A stretch of 64,000 nucleotides of DNA from Actinocatenispora thailandica (GTDB lineage Bacteria; Actinomycetota; Actinomycetes; Mycobacteriales; Micromonosporaceae): contig NZ_AP023355.1 in the NCBI RefSeq assembly GCF_016865425.1, positions 6,694,198 through 6,758,197 on the forward strand, read 5' to 3'. A program made the position numbers and the translations under genes. Positions 51,232 through 60,644 of this stretch are shown piece after piece (within the stretch, counting starts at the first letter, position 1; every line of letters starts with the position of its first letter). The notes under the pieces were generated by a model, which did not search any database, was not told the DNA's origin, and worked only from the letters and a program-made list of their open reading frames with translations.

Positions 51232-52917
51232 GTGCCCGAGCCACTCGCGCTGTCCGTCGACTTCGGCAGCTCCAACACGGTGGCGCTGCTGCGGGACGCG
51301 AAGGGCCAGGCGCGGACGCTGCTGTTCGACGGGTCACCGCTGCTGCCGTCGGCGGTGTTCGCGGCGCCCGACGGCACCCTGCTGGTCGGGCGGGACGCCG
51401 CCCACCTGTCCCGGGACGACCCGGCCCGCTTCGAACCGCACCCGAAGCGCCGGATCGACGACGGCACCGTCCTGCTCGGGGACCGCGCGGTGGCCGTCGC
51501 CGACCTGATCGCCGCCGTGCTGCGCCGGGTCGCGGACGAGGCGCGGCGGGTCGCCGGGGTGCTGCCCCCGGCGGTACTGACACATCCGGTGGCGTGGGGC
51601 CCGGCGCGGCGCGGCGTGCTCGCCGAGGCGGCCCGGCGGGCCGGCCTGCCGGTCGCCGGCATGGTCGCCGAGCCGATCGCCGCCGCCTGCTACTTCACCG
51701 CCGTGCTCGGCAGCCGGCTGGCCGCCGGGCAGGGGCTCGCGGTGTTCGACTTCGGCGGCGGCACGCTGGACGTCGCGGTCGTGCGGCGGGCCGGCGGCCA
51801 GCTGGTGGTGGCCGCCACCGGCGGCCTGGACACGGTCGGCGGCATCGACATCGACGCGGCGATCATCGGACATCTGGCCGGGTCGATCCAGCGCCAGGCA
51901 CCCGACCTGTGGGCCCGGCTGACCACCCCCCGCTCACCCACCGACCTGCGGGACCGGGCGCTGGTCTGGCAGGACGCCCGCGCCGCCAAGGAGATCCTGT
52001 CCCGGGCCAGCCAGGCCGGCGTGCACGTGCCCGGACTGCCCACCGCCACGCACCTGACCCGCGGCGAGTTCGAGGAGCTGGCGACGCCGCTGGTGCGGTC
52101 CGCGGTCGCCGAGACCGCCGGGACGATCGGCCGGTCCGGCACCCCGGCCGGCGCGCTCGCGGGGATCTTCCTGGTCGGCGGTTCCAGCCGGATCCCGCTG
52201 GTCGGTCAGGCGCTGCATCGGGCGCTCGGCGTCGCGCCGACGGTACTGGAGCAGCCGGAGACCGCCGTCGCCGAGGGCGCGCTGCACTCGCCGGCGGCAC
52301 CCGCGCTGTCGCCGCGGGTGGCGCAGGCGATGGACCGGCTCGACCCGGGCATCACGGTGCCGCAGCCCGAGCCGGCGCCGGAGGTACCGGCCCGGCGGCG
52401 CCGCTGGCTGCCGCTGGTGGCCGCCGCGGCGTTCCTGCTCGCCGCCGGGACCACCGCGGTGCTGCTGCAGCCGTGGGAGAAGTTCGGCGCCAGCGCCGGG
52501 CCGAGCGACAGCCCCAGCGCCGATCCCACCCGGGCGGCCGGCGGCGCGAGGAGCGCCAGCGCCAGCCCGAGCCCGTCCGACCCGTGCCCCAGCAACGAAC
52601 AGGTGCAGAGGTCCGTGTCGGGGAGCACCAACGGCGGCGGCGGCACCACGGACGGGGCGAACTTCGCGGTGCACGGCAACATCGTCTGCGCGGGCGGCTT
52701 CGCCGGCGTCCACCTGTTCGGGCAGAGCGGCGGGCAGGCGAACGATCCGGCCGTCGCCGTCCTGCAGTACCAGAACGGCAAGTGGATCCAGCTGGTGCTC
52801 GGCACCAGCATCTGCGAGCCGGGGCCGGACGGCGGGCAGCCGGACTGGACGAACGGTCAGCAGGTGCCGGACAAGGTGATGAAGTCGGTCGGTTGCGACC
52901 CCAAGTACTACAACTGA
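51232..52917 (+). CDS. Hsp70-like ATPase with membrane anchor and extracytoplasmic tail
   Basis: A 561-residue protein. Residues 5-375 form an actin/Hsp70-type ATPase: phosphate 1 motif VDFGSSNTVALL, phosphate 2 FDFGGGTLDVAVV and adenosine motif VGGSSRIPLV. The substrate-binding domain is missing. Instead a basic stop and one helix (WLPLVAAAAFLLAAGTTAVLL, about residues 390-411) lead to a Ser/Pro-rich linker and a 100-residue outer domain containing two cysteines (IVCAGG, SICEPG). This layout suggests a cytoplasmic ATPase coupled to an outside sensor. GTG start after GGAGG. Confidence 0.85.
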   Translation: MPEPLALSVDFGSSNTVALLRDAKGQARTLLFDGSPLLPSAVFAAPDGTLLVGRDAAHLSRDDPARFEPHPKRRIDDGTVLLGDRAVAVADLIAAVLRRVADEARRVAGVLPPAVLTHPVAWGPARRGVLAEAARRAGLPVAGMVAEPIAAACYFTAVLGSRLAAGQGLAVFDFGGGTLDVAVVRRAGGQLVVAATGGLDTVGGIDIDAAIIGHLAGSIQRQAPDLWARLTTPRSPTDLRDRALVWQDARAAKEILSRASQAGVHVPGLPTATHLTRGEFEELATPLVRSAVAETAGTIGRSGTPAGALAGIFLVGGSSRIPLVGQALHRALGVAPTVLEQPETAVAEGALHSPAAPALSPRVAQAMDRLDPGITVPQPEPAPEVPARRRRWLPLVAAAAFLLAAGTTAVLLQPWEKFGASAGPSDSPSADPTRAAGGARSASASPSPSDPCPSNEQVQRSVSGSTNGGGGTTDGANFAVHGNIVCAGGFAGVHLFGQSGGQANDPAVAVLQYQNGKWIQLVLGTSICEPGPDGGQPDWTNGQQVPDKVMKSVGCDPKYYN

Positions 52918-53008
52918 CATTCCCCGTCGCCCCGATACATCGACCGACAGCTATGGCCGTGGCCACAGCGAGCGGCGGCTGCCGGTGCCGGCCGGCAAGA
53001 TGGAAGGG

Positions 53009-53812
53009 ATGACACCTCCCGCACTGGTCGCGAGCGACCTCGACGGCACTCTGCTGCGTACCGACCGGACCGTCGGCGCGCGCACCCTCGCCGCCCTGGC
53101 CCGGCTGCGGGCACACGACGTGCCGTTCGTGATGGTGACCGGGCGGCCGATCCGGTGGCTGGCCGAGGTGGTGGCGCAGACCGGGCCGCCCACCTCGCTG
53201 ACCGTCTGCTCCAACGGCGCGGTGATCTACGACGGTGCCGCCGACCAGGTCGTCGAGCACCGACCGCTGGCGCCGGAGCTGCTCGCCCACGTCGTCGAAC
53301 GGCTCCAGGACCGGTACCCGGACGTCGCGTTCGCGGCGGAGACCAACGACGGGCTGCGGCACGAGGCGCACTACCCGATCAACGAGATCTCCCCGCTGGT
53401 GCGGCCCGGCGAACTCGCCGAGCTGATCGCGTCCCCGGCGATCAAGCTGCTGGCCCGGCTGGACGGCGCGCCCGACGCGGTCGCCGAGCAGATGTCGGAG
53501 AGCCTGCGCGGCGTCGCCGAGGTGACCCGCTCCTCGCACGACTGCCTGATCGAGATCTCCGCCGCCGGCGTCACCAAGGCCACCGGCCTCGCCTGGGTCG
53601 CCCAGCAGTACGGCGTGCCGCCCGAGCGCATCGTCGCGTTCGGCGACATGCCGAACGATCTGCCGATGTTCGGCTTCGTCGGGCACAGCGTGGCGATGGC
53701 CAACGCGGAGCCGGCGGTGCGGGCCGCCGCCGACGCCGTCACCACCAGCAACGACGACGACGGCATCGCCGACTATCTGGACCGGCTGTTCGAGCCCGCC
53801 CCGATCGACTGA
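53009..53812 (+). CDS. Cof-type HAD-IIB family phosphatase, second copy
   Basis: A 267-residue paralogue of the HAD protein at 49431. Motif I is VASDLDGTLL, motif II VMVTGRP, motif III the Lys in GVTKATGLAWV, motif IV GDMPNDLPM. The cap carries CSNGAVIYD. The ATG at 53009 is preferred; ATG 53000 would add MEG. Substrate unknown, presumably a phosphorylated metabolite. It stands between the Hsp70-like gene and the proteasome activator gene. Confidence 0.92.
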   Translation: MTPPALVASDLDGTLLRTDRTVGARTLAALARLRAHDVPFVMVTGRPIRWLAEVVAQTGPPTSLTVCSNGAVIYDGAADQVVEHRPLAPELLAHVVERLQDRYPDVAFAAETNDGLRHEAHYPINEISPLVRPGELAELIASPAIKLLARLDGAPDAVAEQMSESLRGVAEVTRSSHDCLIEISAAGVTKATGLAWVAQQYGVPPERIVAFGDMPNDLPMFGFVGHSVAMANAEPAVRAAADAVTTSNDDDGIADYLDRLFEPAPID

Positions 53813-53815
53813 CCC

Positions 53816-53947
53816 GGCCGCCGGGCGCCGGAGAGCTACCGGCCCGGCCACCGCACGCCGGAGAGCTACCCACCAGGCCGCCGCACGCCCGAGGTACCGG
53901 CCCGGCCACCGCGGGCCGGAGAGCTACCGGCCCGGCCGCCGCGCGCC
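53816..53947. repeat. ~30-bp tandem repeat, about four and a half copies
   Basis: Units around CGGAGAGCTACCGGCCCGGC followed by CGCCGCACGC, with small length changes, fill the gap between the converging HAD and proteasome activator genes. Confidence 0.75.
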
Positions 53948-53949
53948 GG

Positions 53950-54540
53950 TCAGAGGTACTGGCCGGTGCGGTTCGGCGAGTCGCCGTGGTCGGTGCCGCC
54001 CGGGATGCCGGGCATCATCATGCCGGCCTGGCCGGCCGGCAGCGCCGGGCGCTGGCCGCCACGGATCTGGTCGAGCTGCATCCGGGCCGCCATCTGCTGC
54101 GCCATCAGCGCCGCCTGGATGCCGTGGAACAGCCCCTCCAGCCAGCCCACCAGCTGCGCCTGCGCGATCCGCAGCTCCGGCTCGGTCGGCGTCGAATCGT
54201 CGTTGAACGGCAGCGACAGCCGGTCGAGTTCCTCCCGCAGCTCCGGCGCCAGCCCCTCCTCCAGCTCGACGATCGAGCGCGCGTGGATCTCCTTGAGCCG
54301 CTGCCGGCCGGCCTCGTCCAGCGGCGCTGCCCGTACCTCCTCCAGCAGCTGCTTGATCATGCTGCCGATCCGCATCACCTTGGCCGGCTGCTCGATCTGG
54401 TTGGCCGGGTCCTTCGCCGCATCCGCCTCGGCGGGATCGACGTCGACGGCGCCGACCGGCCGACCGTCCGGACCCACCACCAGCACGGTGCGGGACTCCG
54501 GCTCGTCGGACTGCTGCTGCTCGCGCGGTGTCTCGGTCAT
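53950..54540 (-). CDS. bpa: bacterial proteasome activator
   Basis: A 196-residue ring-forming activator that opens the 20S proteasome gate without ATP. The helical core is seen at residues 55-160 (RIGSMIKQLLEEVRAAPLDE, then LEEGLAPELREELDRLSLPF and LRIAQAQLVGWLEGLFHG). The carboxy terminus GQYL is the docking motif that inserts into the proteasome alpha ring. Presence of this gene implies a proteasome elsewhere, as expected of Micromonosporaceae and Mycobacterium-like groups. ATG 54540 gives the normal length. Confidence 0.94.
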   Translation of the reverse strand: MTETPREQQQSDEPESRTVLVVGPDGRPVGAVDVDPAEADAAKDPANQIEQPAKVMRIGSMIKQLLEEVRAAPLDEAGRQRLKEIHARSIVELEEGLAPELREELDRLSLPFNDDSTPTEPELRIAQAQLVGWLEGLFHGIQAALMAQQMAARMQLDQIRGGQRPALPAGQAGMMMPGIPGGTDHGDSPNRTGQYL

Positions 54541-54651
54541 ACTCCCATCCTGACGCACGACCCGCGCCGCCCGCGAACCCGGCCCGAACACCGCGGACGT
54601 GAGATCACCTACCGTGGCGCGCACGACGGTCCGGAGCAGGGGAGACTGGCC

Positions 54652-55482
54652 ATGGCCGAAAACCGGGACATACTGTCACGTCCTGCCCCACCACCGGACG
54701 TGACGGTGCGCTACGGGACGCTGCCGGACCAGGTGGTCGACGGGTGGCTGCCGGAGCGCGGGGCCGGGCAGCTGGTCATCGCGCTGCACGGCGGGTACTG
54801 GCGGCACGACGTGGACCGCGGCTACCTGGCATCGCTCGCCGCCGACCTCGCCGGGCGCGGCTACGCCGTCGCCTGCCCGGAGTACCGGCGGACCGGCGAC
54901 GGCGGCGGCTGGCCGGCCACCTTCACCGATGTCGCCGCGGCGCTGGACGCCACCCCGGAGCTGCTCGCCGCCGCCGCGCCGGGCCGCGTGGAACCGGGCC
55001 CGGCCGTGTACGCGGGGCACTCCGCCGGCGGCCACCTGGCGCTGTGGGGCGCACTGCGGCACCGGCTGCCGGCCGGCGCACCGGGCCACCGCGACACTGC
55101 CCCGCCGGTACGCGGGGTGCTCGGGTTGGCGTCGGTCTGCGACCTGGCCGAGACGTACCGGCGATGGCTCGACCTCGGCGCCGCGGACGCGTTGATGGGC
55201 GGCGGGCCCGGCGCGCACCCGGACCGGTACGCCGCCGCCGACCCGGCCGCGCTGCCGGCGCCGGAGGTGCCGACCGTCCTGGTGCACGCGCCCGGCGACG
55301 GACGGGTGCCGATCGTGCTGACCCGCGACTACGCCGGCCGGCGCGGCCTCCGGTTGGTCGAGCTGGACGGCGCCGACCACTTCACCGTGGTCGATCCCGC
55401 CGCGCCCGCCTGGCCCCGGGTGGTGGAAGCGCTCACCGGCCTGGCCCGGCCCGGCGGTGATCGCGTCGCGAGTACCGCCTGA
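54652..55482 (+). CDS. alpha/beta hydrolase, kynurenine formamidase-like
   Basis: A 276-residue hydrolase. LHGGYWRHDVDRGYL near residue 47 contains the HGGxW motif of KynB-type formamidases, the nucleophile is in AGHSAGGHLALWG, Asp in HAPGDGRVPIV and His in LDGADHFTVVDP. Formylkynurenine or another small amide/ester is the likely substrate type. GGGGAG precedes the ATG. It is divergent from the proteasome activator gene. No other kynurenine pathway gene is near. Confidence 0.88.
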   Translation: MAENRDILSRPAPPPDVTVRYGTLPDQVVDGWLPERGAGQLVIALHGGYWRHDVDRGYLASLAADLAGRGYAVACPEYRRTGDGGGWPATFTDVAAALDATPELLAAAAPGRVEPGPAVYAGHSAGGHLALWGALRHRLPAGAPGHRDTAPPVRGVLGLASVCDLAETYRRWLDLGAADALMGGGPGAHPDRYAAADPAALPAPEVPTVLVHAPGDGRVPIVLTRDYAGRRGLRLVELDGADHFTVVDPAAPAWPRVVEALTGLARPGGDRVASTA

Positions 55483-55550
55483 GCCGGTTCAGCTGGGCGC
55501 CGTCCGACCGCCGTACCGGTTCGCCGGGGCGGTCTCGACGAAGCGACGGG

Positions 55551-55829
55551 GCGACGCCGTCGCAGGGCGACCGGGCGACGCCGTCGCAGGGCGACCGGGC
55601 GACGCCGTCGCAGGGCGACCGGGCGACGCCGTCGCAGGGCGACCGGGCGACGCCGTCGCAGGGCGACCGGGCGACGCCGTCGCAGGGCGACCGGGCGACG
55701 CCGTCGCAGGGCGACCGGGCGACGCCGTCGCAGGGCGACGTCGTCGCATGGCGACGGGGCGACGTCGTTCCAGGGCGACGGGGCGGCGTCGTCGGATGGC
55801 GACGGGGCGACGTCGTGGCAGGGCGACGT
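55551..55829. repeat. 24-bp minisatellite, eight near-perfect copies plus degenerate tail
   Basis: Units GCGACGCCGTCGCAGGGCGA plus CCGG start every 24 bp from 55551 to 55719 (eight copies); a diverged GCGACGTCGTxxCAGGGCGAC series continues to about 55829. The unit contains GCGACGCCGTCGC, which can fold on itself. It lies between the converging hydrolase and membrane-protein genes. Confidence 0.92.
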
Positions 55830-55863
55830 GCGGTGTGCTGGCGCGGTGACCGCGGAAGGCCGG

Positions 55864-58172
55864 TCAGGCGTCCTCCGGCCCGGACGCCGCGTTGTCCACA
55901 ATGGACTCTTCGGCTGCCCGCGGGGCCGGCGGTTTCCTCGCCGCCCGCCGCTTCCCGGTGCTCGCCGTCCGCTTCGCGGCGGTACCGCGCCGCTTCCCGG
56001 TTCCGGCATCCGCCGTACCGGCCCGCTCCGACGCGCCCGGCCGCTCGGCGGCACCGGCCCCGTCGACCCCGGCCGCCGGATCGTCCGGACCGGCTTCGCC
56101 GCGGCGAGGCTGGCCGGCACCGTCCGGACCCCCGGCATCCGCCGGCTCCCCCACACTGTCCGGGCCCCGGCATCCGCCGGCTTCCGCACACCGTCCGGAC
56201 CCCCGGCATCCGCCGGCTTCCCCACACCGTCCGGATTCTCGGCACGGTCCGGGTTGCCGGCACGGTCCGGGTTGCCGGCACGGTCCGGGTTGCCGGCACG
56301 GTCCGGGTTGCCGGCACCGGCCTTCGAGGATCCGGACGCCTTACGGGCACGCCGCTGCCGCGGTGCCGCGGTGGGCTTCGCGGCCGGGTCGTCCGGCGGG
56401 GGCGACGCCGGCGCCGACGCCCGGTCCGTATCGCGGAGCGAGCCGAGCCATGCACTGACCTCGTCGCCGCCCGCCGCCGGTTCGGTGCCGTCGGCGGTAC
56501 GCGACGCCGTCGACTCGGCCGGGCGCCTCGACCGGCGTGCCCCGCCCCGCTGTCGTCCCGGCCCGTCCTCGGCCGCCGGACCAGCCGCCGCCCGCCGGGC
56601 GGGCGCTTCCGCGTCCGGCGGCAGGTCGGAGCCGGTGCCGTCCACGGCGGAGTCGGTGTCCGGGTCGACCGCGGGTGTGCCCGCGCCCGCGTCGGCCGGG
56701 ACGGTGACGTCGGCCCTCAGTACCAGGGTCAGCCGGTCCAGGTAGCCGAACTGCAGGACGATCAGCAGGATCGCCGCCAGCAGCGCAGCCGGCGCGGCGA
56801 GCAGGACGACGGTCGAGCTGCCCACGCCGAGCCGGTCCAGCGTCGCGCTGGCCCCGGCCGGGTCGGCGGTGCGAACCAGCAGCCCGGCCAACCAGACCAG
56901 TACCGCGAAGGGCGCCACCGGGCCGAGCAGGGCGCGCCAGGCGAACCGGTCGCCACCGGCCCGGCGGCGCAGCCAGCGGTCCCGGTGGCCGGCGGCGAGC
57001 AGCGCGAACCCGAACACCGCGGGTACGCAGACCAGCCCGGCCGGCACCGGGTCGAACTGGCGGTCCAGCGCCTCCAGCGGCCCCACCGTGACGAACAATC
57101 CCGGCGCGAACGGCAACAGCAGCCACCAGCTGTGCCGGCCGGCGGGCCGTAGCGCACCGATCGCGATGCCGGCCGCCGCGGCGACCACCACCGCGCCCAG
57201 CATGACGAGCGCCGGGCGGGCCATCGCGGTACCGAGCAGGTGACCGAACGAGCCCGCCCGGGACGGCCAGCCGCTCGCCGACGGGATCGGGACCAGCGCC
57301 GCCGCCAGCGCGCCCACCGCCAGCAGCGCGAGCACCGCGCCGGCGGCGAGGTGCACCGCGTCCCGGCGGCGGGCGGGCGACGGCAGCGGGTCGGGCCGCC
57401 GGGCCGCGCGGACCAGCCGTGGCCGCAGCACCAGACCGCCGAGCCAGACCGCCAGGCCGCAGGCGCCGACCGCGACGAGCAGCACCACGGCCATCGCGGC
57501 GCGGCGCGAACCGTACTGCTCGTCGCCGGCGGACAGCGCGAACCGCGCCGCGTACGCGGGGGTCCACAAGCCGCCGGAGCCGCCGGTGACCGGGGAACCG
57601 ATCTGGCCCGACACGGTGATCAGCTGCCAGCCGAGCGCGAGCGTACCGAGCCCGAGCGCACCGACGATCGCGGCCAGCGACCGGCTCGAACCGGCGGCGA
57701 GGGTGGCGATCAGCGCCACGCCGAGCGCCACCGCGACCAGGGCGCCGGCCAGCACCACCAGGTCGAGCGCGGCCGGGCCGGCGAACACCCGGTGCCGCAG
57801 GCCGGGCCACCCGACGGCGACCACGAGCGGTGCGCAACTGGCGACCAGGACCGCGGTGATCGTGCGGGCGGCGAGCCGGGCGGGGGTGACCGCACGGCGC
57901 AGCACGTACGCCATGGCCGGCGCGACGAGCAGGCACACCAGCAGCGGCAGCCCGATCAGCGCGATCGCGCCGAGGTAGCTGTGCCAGTACCGGCCGGGCA
58001 GGTCACGGAACGCGGCAAGCCCGGTGAACCGGGAGTCGCCGGCCGCCGAGGTGGTGACCGCCGCGACCGCGAGCAGTCGGAGGAAGGGCACCAGCAGCCC
58101 GACGACGAGCAGCACACCGGCGGGGATCAGCAGGATGGCGCCGAGGATTCGGGCAGGACGGGGCGTGGGCAC
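55864..58172 (-). CDS. large polytopic membrane protein with long basic tail (frameshift in tail)
   Basis: About 490 residues with ten or more hydrophobic segments (first: LGAILLIPAGVLLVVGLLVPF) and then a long Pro/Ala/Arg/Lys-rich cytoplasmic tail containing NPDRAG and KPADAGGPDG repeats. Faint likeness to ABC sugar permeases but no EAA loop. Near 56165-56168 a CCCC tract appears one base short: the repeat pattern and a natural end (EESIVDNAASGPEDA, stop at 55864) continue in the next frame, while the uncorrected frame runs through the minisatellite to 55329. Starts at GTG 58172, 99 bp after its paralogue. Confidence 0.7.
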
Positions 58173-58271
58173 GACGCCTCACTCTTCGTCAGCGGTCGAG
58201 GGAAGGGTGAAACGGTACCGGAAGCGCAGCCGACCCGAAACACACGTTTCGCACCGAAGCCGGCCGGTCGC

Positions 58272-60533
58272 TCACCGTACGTCGTCGGCCGGACCGTCCT
58301 GCCGCGCCCCCTCCGGCGCCGCGCCCGGTGTCGCGGGCCCGTCCGCCCGGCCACCCCGCGGCGCACCGCCGGGACCGGGCACGCCGGCGCCGCCGGGGTG
58401 CGGCGCACCTGCACCGTCGGGCGCACCGCCGATGTGCGGCGGAAACCCGGGAGGCGGCGGACCGGCGGGCGGGGCACCGCCGAGGCTCGGCCCAGGTTGC
58501 CCCGGGAACCGGCCCGCCGCCCCAGGTGGCCCGCCCGGCGCGGCCGGCAGCCCGCCCGGCGCGGCCGGGAGCCCGCCCGGCGCGGCCGGCGACAGGCCTG
58601 GCGGGATGGCCGGCGCGCCGCGGCCGGCCGGCGCGGCGCCGGCTGCGGTCCCGGGCGGGACGACGGCCGGGGGCGGCGCGCCGAGCCGTGGCCCGACCTG
58701 GTCCGGGCCGCCGAAGGCGGCACCGTACCGACCACCCGGACCACCGAACCCCGCCGGCCCGCCCGGACCACCGAACCCCGCCGGCCCGCCCGGACCGCCG
58801 ATCCCGGCCGCACCGCCCGGACCGACCGGGCCGGCTGGACCGCTGGCAGCGTCGCGTGCGGCGGCAGGGTCCGGGTCGCCGAGCCGCAGCGCGAGACGGT
58901 CCAGGTACCAGACCTGCACCACGGCGAAGACCAGCAGGGCGGGGATCGCCAGCGGCGCGGCGGCGAGCAGCAGCCCGGGGCTCGGCCACGCCGCCGTGTA
59001 GCTACCCAGTTGCCGCAGCACCGCCACGTCCGCGGCGGCGTGCCTCATGTCGCTGACGACCGAGTAGCGCCACAGGAAGTCGTGCGCCTGGTACAGCCAG
59101 GTGGCCATCGCGACGACGCCGAGCAGCGGGAGCGACGGCACCAGCACGGTACGCAGGAAGGCGGCCGGCCGGTGGGCTGCCCGGGCGGCCCGCCAGCGGT
59201 GCCCCTGGCCGGCGCCGAACAGCGTGAACAGCAGCAGCGCCGGGACGCTGACCAGGATCGGCGGAATCGTACCGAGGAACGTGTTCAGGTGGTCGTGGGC
59301 CATCGCCGACTGCACCGACACGGTCAGCAGCGGGGTGATCGTGACGAACAGCCACGGCATGAACGGCAGCAGCAGCCAGTGGCTGTACCGGCCCAGCGGG
59401 CGGAACGCGCCGATCCCGATCCCGGCCGGGTACGCGAGGAGCAGCTGGACGACCGTCGCGATCAGCGCGGGCAGCAGCGCGCCGGTGAGCGTGCCGGCGA
59501 TGGACTGCGGGCTCGACGCGGTGTGCTGCTCGGTGAACAGGCCGAGCCGGGGGTAGGCGTCGATGGCGAGCAGCGCGACGGTGCCGGCGAGCGCGACCAC
59601 ACCGAGTAGGACGGCGCGGGTCGAGCTGGGGCGAGGCAGCGGGCCGGCGGCGCGGCCGGGCGGGTCGAGCTCGAGCCGCGGCCGGGCCAGGATCACGATC
59701 AGGCCGGCGGCCAGGCCGAGCACCGCGACGGGTACCAGCAGGATCGTGCTGTCGGCGGCGGCCTGCCCGAACCGCAGCAGCATGAACGCGTCCTGGAACG
59801 CGCGGGCGCCGAGCGAGGCGGTGTCCCGGCCGGGTGCGAGCAGCAGGGTGAAGCTGATCGCCTGCAGCCCGATCGCGAAGGTGCCGAGCACCAGCACCGC
59901 CCAGGTCACGAGCGCGCCGCCGACGGTACGGCCGGGCCGGTCGGTGGCGCGCCGGCGCAGCGCGGCGAGCAGCGCGCTGACCCCGATCCCGGCGATCAGG
60001 CCGAACATCGCGAGCATGATCAGGACACCGAGGCCCGGCCCGGAGCGAACCAGCCCGTGGCCGAACCCGTCCGGCAGGTAGCTCAGGTGCCGCCAGGCGG
60101 CGATCAGCACGGCCGGAGCGAACCCGGCGGCCAGCACCGCGAGCAGCACTCGGACCACTCGGCGCAGGGCGGTGGGCGCCTCGGCGGCGGCGAAGGACAG
60201 CAGCGGCACCACGATCAGCATCACCAGGGTGGGCAGCGCCGCCTCGACGAGGGTGCGCCCGACGGTGCCGAGCGGGTCGGTGAAGTCGCCGGCGTGGGCG
60301 GCGGCGTTGCCGGGCACCGTCCTGCTGGCGATGCCGGGTGCCCGGCCGGTGAACGCCTGGATCACGGTCTGCGCGGTGGGGAGGACCAGCCAGACCAACC
60401 AGCCGAGGGTCATCGGCAGGGCGAGCAGCAGGCCGATCCAGCCGGGCGGCCCGCCCGGAGCGGGTCGCGCCGGTGCGGGCTGGTTCGTGGCCGGCGGCAT
60501 CGCCGGGGACGGGTACGGGGCCGGTGCGCTCAC
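58272..60533 (-). CDS. polytopic membrane protein with collagen-like tail
   Basis: A 753-residue paralogue of the next gene. Residues 20-545 have about twelve helices, some like MalF/MalG-type permease segments (GWIGLLLALPMTLGWLVWLV, LLAYPAGIGIGAFRPLGRYS, LLLPFMPWLFVTITPL), but no transporter motif is complete. From about residue 560 the tail is Gly/Pro-rich with collagen-like triplets (GPAGPVGPGGAAGIGGPGGP). GTG 60533 has GAGGAGG before it. With its neighbour it may form a heterodimeric envelope protein; function unknown. Confidence 0.75.
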   Translation of the reverse strand: MSAPAPYPSPAMPPATNQPAPARPAPGGPPGWIGLLLALPMTLGWLVWLVLPTAQTVIQAFTGRAPGIASRTVPGNAAAHAGDFTDPLGTVGRTLVEAALPTLVMLIVVPLLSFAAAEAPTALRRVVRVLLAVLAAGFAPAVLIAAWRHLSYLPDGFGHGLVRSGPGLGVLIMLAMFGLIAGIGVSALLAALRRRATDRPGRTVGGALVTWAVLVLGTFAIGLQAISFTLLLAPGRDTASLGARAFQDAFMLLRFGQAAADSTILLVPVAVLGLAAGLIVILARPRLELDPPGRAAGPLPRPSSTRAVLLGVVALAGTVALLAIDAYPRLGLFTEQHTASSPQSIAGTLTGALLPALIATVVQLLLAYPAGIGIGAFRPLGRYSHWLLLPFMPWLFVTITPLLTVSVQSAMAHDHLNTFLGTIPPILVSVPALLLFTLFGAGQGHRWRAARAAHRPAAFLRTVLVPSLPLLGVVAMATWLYQAHDFLWRYSVVSDMRHAAADVAVLRQLGSYTAAWPSPGLLLAAAPLAIPALLVFAVVQVWYLDRLALRLGDPDPAAARDAASGPAGPVGPGGAAGIGGPGGPAGFGGPGGPAGFGGPGGRYGAAFGGPDQVGPRLGAPPPAVVPPGTAAGAAPAGRGAPAIPPGLSPAAPGGLPAAPGGLPAAPGGPPGAAGRFPGQPGPSLGGAPPAGPPPPGFPPHIGGAPDGAGAPHPGGAGVPGPGGAPRGGRADGPATPGAAPEGARQDGPADDVR

Positions 60534-60644
60534 GCCCAGCCACCTCCTCGCGTCGGGGCCTGCAGGGATTCTGCCCTGCCCGTGCAACGCTCGGCCGTCC
60601 GGCGGGACGGCCGGCGCGGCCCGATGCGGTAGCGTCCGAGCGTC

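Noticed and set aside
55551-55742. CRISPR array
   Set aside because: Units of 24 bp are contiguous, without spacers.
55457-55849. Plus-strand open frame encoding repeated GDAVAGRP
   Set aside because: It is a translation of the 24-bp minisatellite with no ribosome site and no independent support; the repeat is annotated as DNA repeat only.
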